This document shows, in pieces, positions 30,283 through 34,338 of a stretch of 34,338 bases of DNA. Where the stretch lies: positions 1 to 34,338 of the forward strand of contig CAYZMH010000024.1 of NCBI GenBank assembly GCA_964479445.1, in the 5' to 3' direction. A program made the translations under genes and the position numbers. Positions within the stretch are counted from its first letter, which is position 1. Each line of letters begins with the position of its first letter. Below the pieces are notes generated by a model. It did not search any database. It was given only the letters and a program-made list of their open reading frames with translations, and was not told the DNA's origin. The stretch is from CAYZMH01 sp964479445. GTDB taxonomy: Bacteria > Bacteroidota > Bacteroidia > Bacteroidales > GCA-2748055.

Positions 30283-33200
30283 ATGACGAAAAAGATGAAC
30301 ACGATTTTCCAGGTCTCTCTTCTGGGCCTGGCTTTACTTTTCCTGAGCGTGGCCATTGCAGATGTTCATGGAAAAAAGAAAGATGAAGAGAAAGAGGACG
30401 GAGTTTCTTCGGCGGTTTTCAGCGGATTGAAATGGCGGAGCATTGGTCCGGCCATGACTTCCGGCAGGATTGCCGATTTTGCCGTTAACCCTGATAATCC
30501 CCATGAGTGGTATGTGGGTGTAGCGAGCGGACATGTTTGGAAGACCACCAACAACGGAACTACCTTCAGTCCGGTATTCGATAATTACGGCGCCTATTCC
30601 ATCGGGGTGGTTACCATGGATCCGCAGAATCACAACATCATCTGGGTAGGTACCGGCGAAAACAACCACCAGCGGGCACTCGGTTACGGTAACGGGGTCT
30701 ACAAGTCGGAAGACGGGGGCAAGAGTTTTACCAATACGGGGCTTAAAGATTCCCGGCAGATTGGCGGTATTGTAGTAGATCCCCGGAATTCGGATGTAGT
30801 ATTTGTAGCGGCAGAGGGTTCGGCCTGGGGTCCCGGTGGGGATCGTGGATTATACAAAACCGAAGACGGGGGTGAGAATTGGGAAAAGGTCCTGGAGATA
30901 AGCGATCACACCGGGATCAACAATGTAGTCATTGACCCGGTGAATCCCGACATGATGTATGCTACCAGCGAGCAGCGCCGCAGGCATGTACACACCAAGA
31001 TCGGGGGCGGACCTGAATCTGCTGTATACCGGTCAACAGATGGCGGTGAAACATGGGAGAAGTCTATGAAAGGACTGCCGGGTGTACATATCGGGGGAAT
31101 GGGCATTGCGGTCTCCCCGGCCGACCACAACGTGGTTTACCTGATCGTGGAAGCGGCCATGGACAAGGGTGGATTTTTCCGTTCCACCGACCGCGGTGCC
31201 TCCTGGCAGAAGATGAGCGATCATCATGCCAGCGGACAGTATTACAACGAGATTTATTGTGATCCGCACGATGTGAATAAGGTATACTCCATGGAGACGG
31301 TTTCCCATGTTACCCTGGACGGCGGTAAAACATGGGAACGGGTAGGCCTTAAGGCCCGTCACGTGGATGACCATGCCATGTGGATTGATCCCCGGGATAC
31401 CGATCATTTTCTGATTGGCGGGGATGGCGGTGTGTATGAAAGTTATGATGGCGGTGAGAACTACATCTTCAGAACGAACCTGCCTGTGACCCAGTTCTAC
31501 CGGGTCAACGTGGATAACGAATTCCCGTTTTACAATGTATTTGGAGGCACCCAGGACAACAACACCCTGATGGGTCCGTCCCAGACACTGAGCCGGCAGG
31601 GGATAAGCAACGAGGACTGGAAAGCGATCCGAGGAGGGGACGGATTCTGGGTAGCCATTGACCCGGAAGATCCCAACATCATCTACACCGAATACCAGTA
31701 CGGGAATAGTTACCGGTATGATAAGAGAAGCGGTGAGGAGGTACTGATCAAGCCCCGTCCGCGCAAGGGTGAAGAGACCTACAAATGGAACTGGAATGCA
31801 CCGCTGGTGATCAGCAAGCACTCCCATACGCGTCTTTATGCCATGGCCAACAAGGTATTCCGTTCCGACGACCGGGGTAACACCTGGGAAGTGATCAGTC
31901 CGGACCTCACCTCGGGCATGGATCGAAACAGCTGGCCCGCCATGGAGCATTACTGGAGTTATGATGCCGTGGTGAAGGATGTATCCACCAGTTTGTTCGG
32001 CACGGGGGTCTCTTTCTGTGAGTCCCCGCTGAATGAAGATCTTTTGTATGCAGGAACCGACGACGGGGTGCTATCCATCACCGAAGACGGAGGTAAGAAT
32101 TGGAGGAAGGTAACGGAGTTTCCCGGTGTTCCCGAATACACCTATATTAGTGATATACAGGCTGATAAATTTTATGAAAACGTGGTCTACGTAACCTTTG
32201 ACAACCGGAAGCGTGACGATTTCACTCCTTATGTACTGAAGAGCGATGACAAGGGAAGAAGCTGGGAATCCATCGCCGGCGATCTTCCCGAGGATGAGAC
32301 CGTACATACGCTGGAGCAGGATCCCGAGGTGTCCGGACTGCTGTTTGCGGGTACCGAGCTTGGTTTTTACTTCTCCATGGACGGGGGGTCAGACTGGACC
32401 GGGCTGAAATCAGGACTTCCTTCCATTGCCGTACGTGATATGGTGATCCAGGAGCGTGAAAACGACCTGGTGCTGGCCACATTCGGCCGCGGATTTTACA
32501 TCCTGGATGATTACACGCCGCTGCGTGAGATGGCGCAGGAGGAGGGAATCACAGAGAAGAAAGCGCACATTTTCGATATCCCGGAAGCAGATATGTATAT
32601 CATGGAGGGGGGTAAATACGGACAGGGTTCCATGTTCTTCACGGCCGATAATCCCCCGTTTGGTGCACTATTCACCTACTACCTGGATGAAGTTCCCAAA
32701 ACATTGCGTTCCATGCGCCATGAAAAGGAGAAAGAGTTGTTTGAGAACAAGGAACCGATTCCCATGCCATCGCGTGAGGAGCTGCGTGCAGAGGAGAATG
32801 AACTTTCACCCTACCTGGTATTCACCGTATATGATGAGACCGGAACACCTGTCCGGAGGCTTACCGAATCACCGAGGAAAGGGATTAACCGGTTGAACTG
32901 GGACCTCCGTTACAATTTCCCGGGTCCGGTTGACCTGAACGGAAGGGATTTTAATCCTACCCGGGTAGAGAGTTCCGGTATCCTGGCCCTCCCCGGTGAT
33001 TACACGGTTTCCATGGACCTGGTGGTCCGGGGTGAAATCACACGCCTGGTGGACTCTGAGCCATTCAGTGCATCCGTCCTGGGACTAGCCACGCTTCCCG
33101 CGGAGGATCGCGAGGAGGTTGTTGCATTCCAGGAGAAGATGACCAGGCTGGCCCGGACGATGATGGGCTTTGACCGTCAGCTCAGTAAGGATATTGAGAC

Positions 33201-33579
33201 GATCCAGTCAATCAAGCATGCTATTATGGAGACGCCGGAGGCGGACTTGGCGATGCTGGATCGCGTAGCGAAGCTGGAGCAGAAGATGAAAGACCTGAAA
33301 TTCAGGTATGATGGGCCTTCTGCGAAAGCGAGCTGGGAGGAGTTACCCCCCATGGACATGCCGCTTTCCCGCAGGCTCAGTGTGATGATTCGCACGCACT
33401 GGAACAACACAGCCGGTCTGACCGGTACGGTTCAGAAGCAGTATGAAATTCTTGCCGGGTTATTCCCGCCGATGCTGAATGATTTCAAGGAGGGTCATGA
33501 CGAACTTGAGTTGATCCAGGCCGAATTGGATGAGCTGGGGGCACCCTGGACCCCGGGTTCCGTACCCAGCATGAATTAA
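30283..33579 (+). CDS. Secreted BNR/Asp-box (sortilin-like, YVTN/WD40-type) repeat protein
   Basis: A 1098-residue exported protein of the large family often labelled glycosyl hydrolase or VPS10/sortilin-like. The start ATG at 30283 gives a signal peptide (residues about 1-30, FQVSLLGLALLFLSVAIADVHG) followed by a Lys/Glu linker. At least eleven Asp-box-type motifs (S/T-x-D-x-G-x-x-W/F) follow: TTNNGTTF, SEDGGKSF, TEDGGENW, STDGGETW, STDRGASW, TLDGGKTW, SYDGGENY, SDDRGNTW, TEDGGKNW, SDDKGRSW and SMDGGSDW. They form one or two beta-propellers up to about residue 750. The rest has a FlgD/Ig-like segment (VRRLTESPRKGINRLNWDLRY, LPGDYTVSM) and a helical, coiled C-terminus. Enzyme activity is unproven for this family; binding of glycans or proteins is equally likely. 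Confidence 0.85.
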   Translation: MTKKMNTIFQVSLLGLALLFLSVAIADVHGKKKDEEKEDGVSSAVFSGLKWRSIGPAMTSGRIADFAVNPDNPHEWYVGVASGHVWKTTNNGTTFSPVFDNYGAYSIGVVTMDPQNHNIIWVGTGENNHQRALGYGNGVYKSEDGGKSFTNTGLKDSRQIGGIVVDPRNSDVVFVAAEGSAWGPGGDRGLYKTEDGGENWEKVLEISDHTGINNVVIDPVNPDMMYATSEQRRRHVHTKIGGGPESAVYRSTDGGETWEKSMKGLPGVHIGGMGIAVSPADHNVVYLIVEAAMDKGGFFRSTDRGASWQKMSDHHASGQYYNEIYCDPHDVNKVYSMETVSHVTLDGGKTWERVGLKARHVDDHAMWIDPRDTDHFLIGGDGGVYESYDGGENYIFRTNLPVTQFYRVNVDNEFPFYNVFGGTQDNNTLMGPSQTLSRQGISNEDWKAIRGGDGFWVAIDPEDPNIIYTEYQYGNSYRYDKRSGEEVLIKPRPRKGEETYKWNWNAPLVISKHSHTRLYAMANKVFRSDDRGNTWEVISPDLTSGMDRNSWPAMEHYWSYDAVVKDVSTSLFGTGVSFCESPLNEDLLYAGTDDGVLSITEDGGKNWRKVTEFPGVPEYTYISDIQADKFYENVVYVTFDNRKRDDFTPYVLKSDDKGRSWESIAGDLPEDETVHTLEQDPEVSGLLFAGTELGFYFSMDGGSDWTGLKSGLPSIAVRDMVIQERENDLVLATFGRGFYILDDYTPLREMAQEEGITEKKAHIFDIPEADMYIMEGGKYGQGSMFFTADNPPFGALFTYYLDEVPKTLRSMRHEKEKELFENKEPIPMPSREELRAEENELSPYLVFTVYDETGTPVRRLTESPRKGINRLNWDLRYNFPGPVDLNGRDFNPTRVESSGILALPGDYTVSMDLVVRGEITRLVDSEPFSASVLGLATLPAEDREEVVAFQEKMTRLARTMMGFDRQLSKDIETIQSIKHAIMETPEADLAMLDRVAKLEQKMKDLKFRYDGPSAKASWEELPPMDMPLSRRLSVMIRTHWNNTAGLTGTVQKQYEILAGLFPPMLNDFKEGHDELELIQAELDELGAPWTPGSVPSMN

Positions 33580-33596
33580 GCATTTCCTGGCCATGT

Positions 33597-33631
33597 AAAA
33601 TAACCCCGTCTTGTTGAGGCGGGGTTATTTT
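33597..33631 (+). terminator. Strong bidirectional terminator after the BNR protein gene
   Basis: AAAATAACCCCG and CGGGGTTATTTT form a 12-bp perfect stem, extended by up to three more pairs around a TGTTG loop. It lies 17 bp past the stop and can serve the convergent Ldh-family gene as well. Confidence 0.88.
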
Positions 33632-33722
33632 ATGGGTTTGCGCGGCAGGGGCATTAACTACAGGACAAACGTTCCGAACTCGCTTTGGCAGTGGAAAGCG
33701 GGATGATGTACCAACCGGGATG

Positions 33723-34338
33723 CTATCTCATTTCAAAACCGATGCCCAGCTCGTTTGCTATCTCCTTCATCTCCTGCTGAATGGGTTTGATCACATGGAT
33801 GCCTTCCTTTCTGATCTTCTCCTCCTGTTCCCGTTCCGGGTCACCGGGGATAAGGACCCTTTCGTGTCCTTCCGCGGGGGTGGCATCCCTGAACGTTTCG
33901 ATCCATTTATCCATCTGTTTTTTAAAGGCATCACCGGGCTGGAACGCATCGATTCGCATGGCACCGAAAAAGTGACCGGTTCCCTCGCCCACTTTCTCCT
34001 CTTTCACCGGGAGGTAGGCTACCGAAGGCGGACAGAACGGACCGAAATTGGCTCCGGAGAGTACGGCAGAGAGGATGTCCACCACCGAGCTCATACAATA
34101 TCCTTTATGTCCGCCGTGTTTTGTTGATCCCCCGAGGGTAAGCATGGAACCACCCTGTTTGATGATATCGGGATCATCGGAGGGATTTCCGCTTGCATCC
34201 TGGACGTATCCGTAGGGCACTTTCTCCCCTTTCTTAGCTGCCACCGCCAGCTTTCCCCGTGCGATGGGAGTGGTGGAAAAATCGGCCACGAACGGGGGAT
34301 AGGAGGCGGCCGGCACGGCAACGGCGATGGGATTGGTA
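33723..34338 (-). CDS. Ldh/malate dehydrogenase (YlbC/MDH2) family oxidoreductase, C-terminal part
   Basis: The final 204 residues of a gene that enters from beyond the window end. The family (Ldh_2; L-lactate, malate, ureidoglycolate or 2,3-diketogulonate dehydrogenases with NAD(P)) is shown by TNPIAVAVPA followed by FVADFSTTPIARGKL, a DGSGNPS-like DASGNPSDDP, GGHKGYCMSSVVDILSAVLSGANFG and GHFFGAMRIDAFQP. These form the unusual non-Rossmann cofactor fold. The second substrate-contact loop, KHGGHKGY, is complete. The N-terminal domain with the catalytic His is missing from view, so the substrate cannot be guessed. The frame runs open through the last base; the apparent GTG start near 34316 is internal. 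Confidence 0.88.
   Translation of the reverse strand, partial: TNPIAVAVPAASYPPFVADFSTTPIARGKLAVAAKKGEKVPYGYVQDASGNPSDDPDIIKQGGSMLTLGGSTKHGGHKGYCMSSVVDILSAVLSGANFGPFCPPSVAYLPVKEEKVGEGTGHFFGAMRIDAFQPGDAFKKQMDKWIETFRDATPAEGHERVLIPGDPEREQEEKIRKEGIHVIKPIQQEMKEIANELGIGFEMR

Overview
The window looks like a chromosomal segment of a Bacteroidota organism, probably Bacteroidales/Marinilabiliales-like, with base composition that looks mid-50s % G+C by eye. Three things support this. Several genes are preceded by the Bacteroidota sigma-70 promoter pattern (TTTG, 18-20 nt, TAnnTTTG). The gene families are typical of the phylum (DUF4199 protein, ComEC without a metallo-beta-lactamase domain, SiaC/DUF1987, short ketol-acid reductoisomerase, LuxC-like acyl-CoA reductase, large BNR/sortilin-like secreted protein). 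Shine-Dalgarno sites are mostly weak. It is a scaffold, with gaps of 100 N (11266-11365) and 10 N (21895-21904).

Layout. 1-360: start of a dihydroorotate-dehydrogenase-like gene (minus, runs off the window). 496-2739: ComEC/Rec2 DNA-uptake channel. 2871-5669: trkA-trkH potassium uptake pair with its own promoter. 5896-7203: FucP-like MFS sugar symporter. 7322-7933: YrdC/Sua5-type tRNA threonylcarbamoyladenosine enzyme (minus). 8304-8855: GNAT acetyltransferase. 8972-9625: rhomboid protease (minus). 9742-11094: RmuC. 11095-11511: non-coding stretch with the 100-N gap, flanked by identical 17-mers.

11512-17029 is the most informative region: a complete ilvD-ilvB-ilvN-ilvC operon for isoleucine/valine synthesis. 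It has a consensus promoter, a 21-codon leader peptide whose core is ILLLVVVVIL, three mutually exclusive RNA helices (1:2, 2:3, 3:4) ending in an intrinsic terminator, and a strong terminator after ilvC. This is a textbook-style ribosome-mediated attenuator, reconstructed here entirely from the sequence, in a phylum where such control is little described.

17030-17383 holds three TACGTA palindromes at exact 12-bp spacing and then the promoter of the small SRP RNA gene (17384-17480). Downstream are a DUF4199 membrane protein and a dolichol-phosphate-mannose-synthase-like GT2 (plus strand). Convergent to these is a minus-strand run, transcribed from 25136 down to 19114: aconitase, acyl-CoA reductase (broken by the 10-N gap), pRiA4b-like protein, MiaA and a GT4 glycosyltransferase. 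Divergent from aconitase are a MacB-type ABC permease and SiaC. Then follow gapA (minus, perfect promoter, shared terminator with siaC), an outer-membrane beta-barrel protein, an unlisted 41-residue lipoprotein, a nitroreductase, a 1098-residue secreted BNR/Asp-box protein with a strong terminator, and the C-terminal part of an Ldh/malate-dehydrogenase-family gene running off the end.

I saw no tRNA, rRNA operon, CRISPR array, insertion sequence or phage gene. Most of the window is core metabolism and housekeeping. The unusual content lies in the regulatory and non-coding DNA around the ilv operon and SRP RNA, and in two assembly defects.
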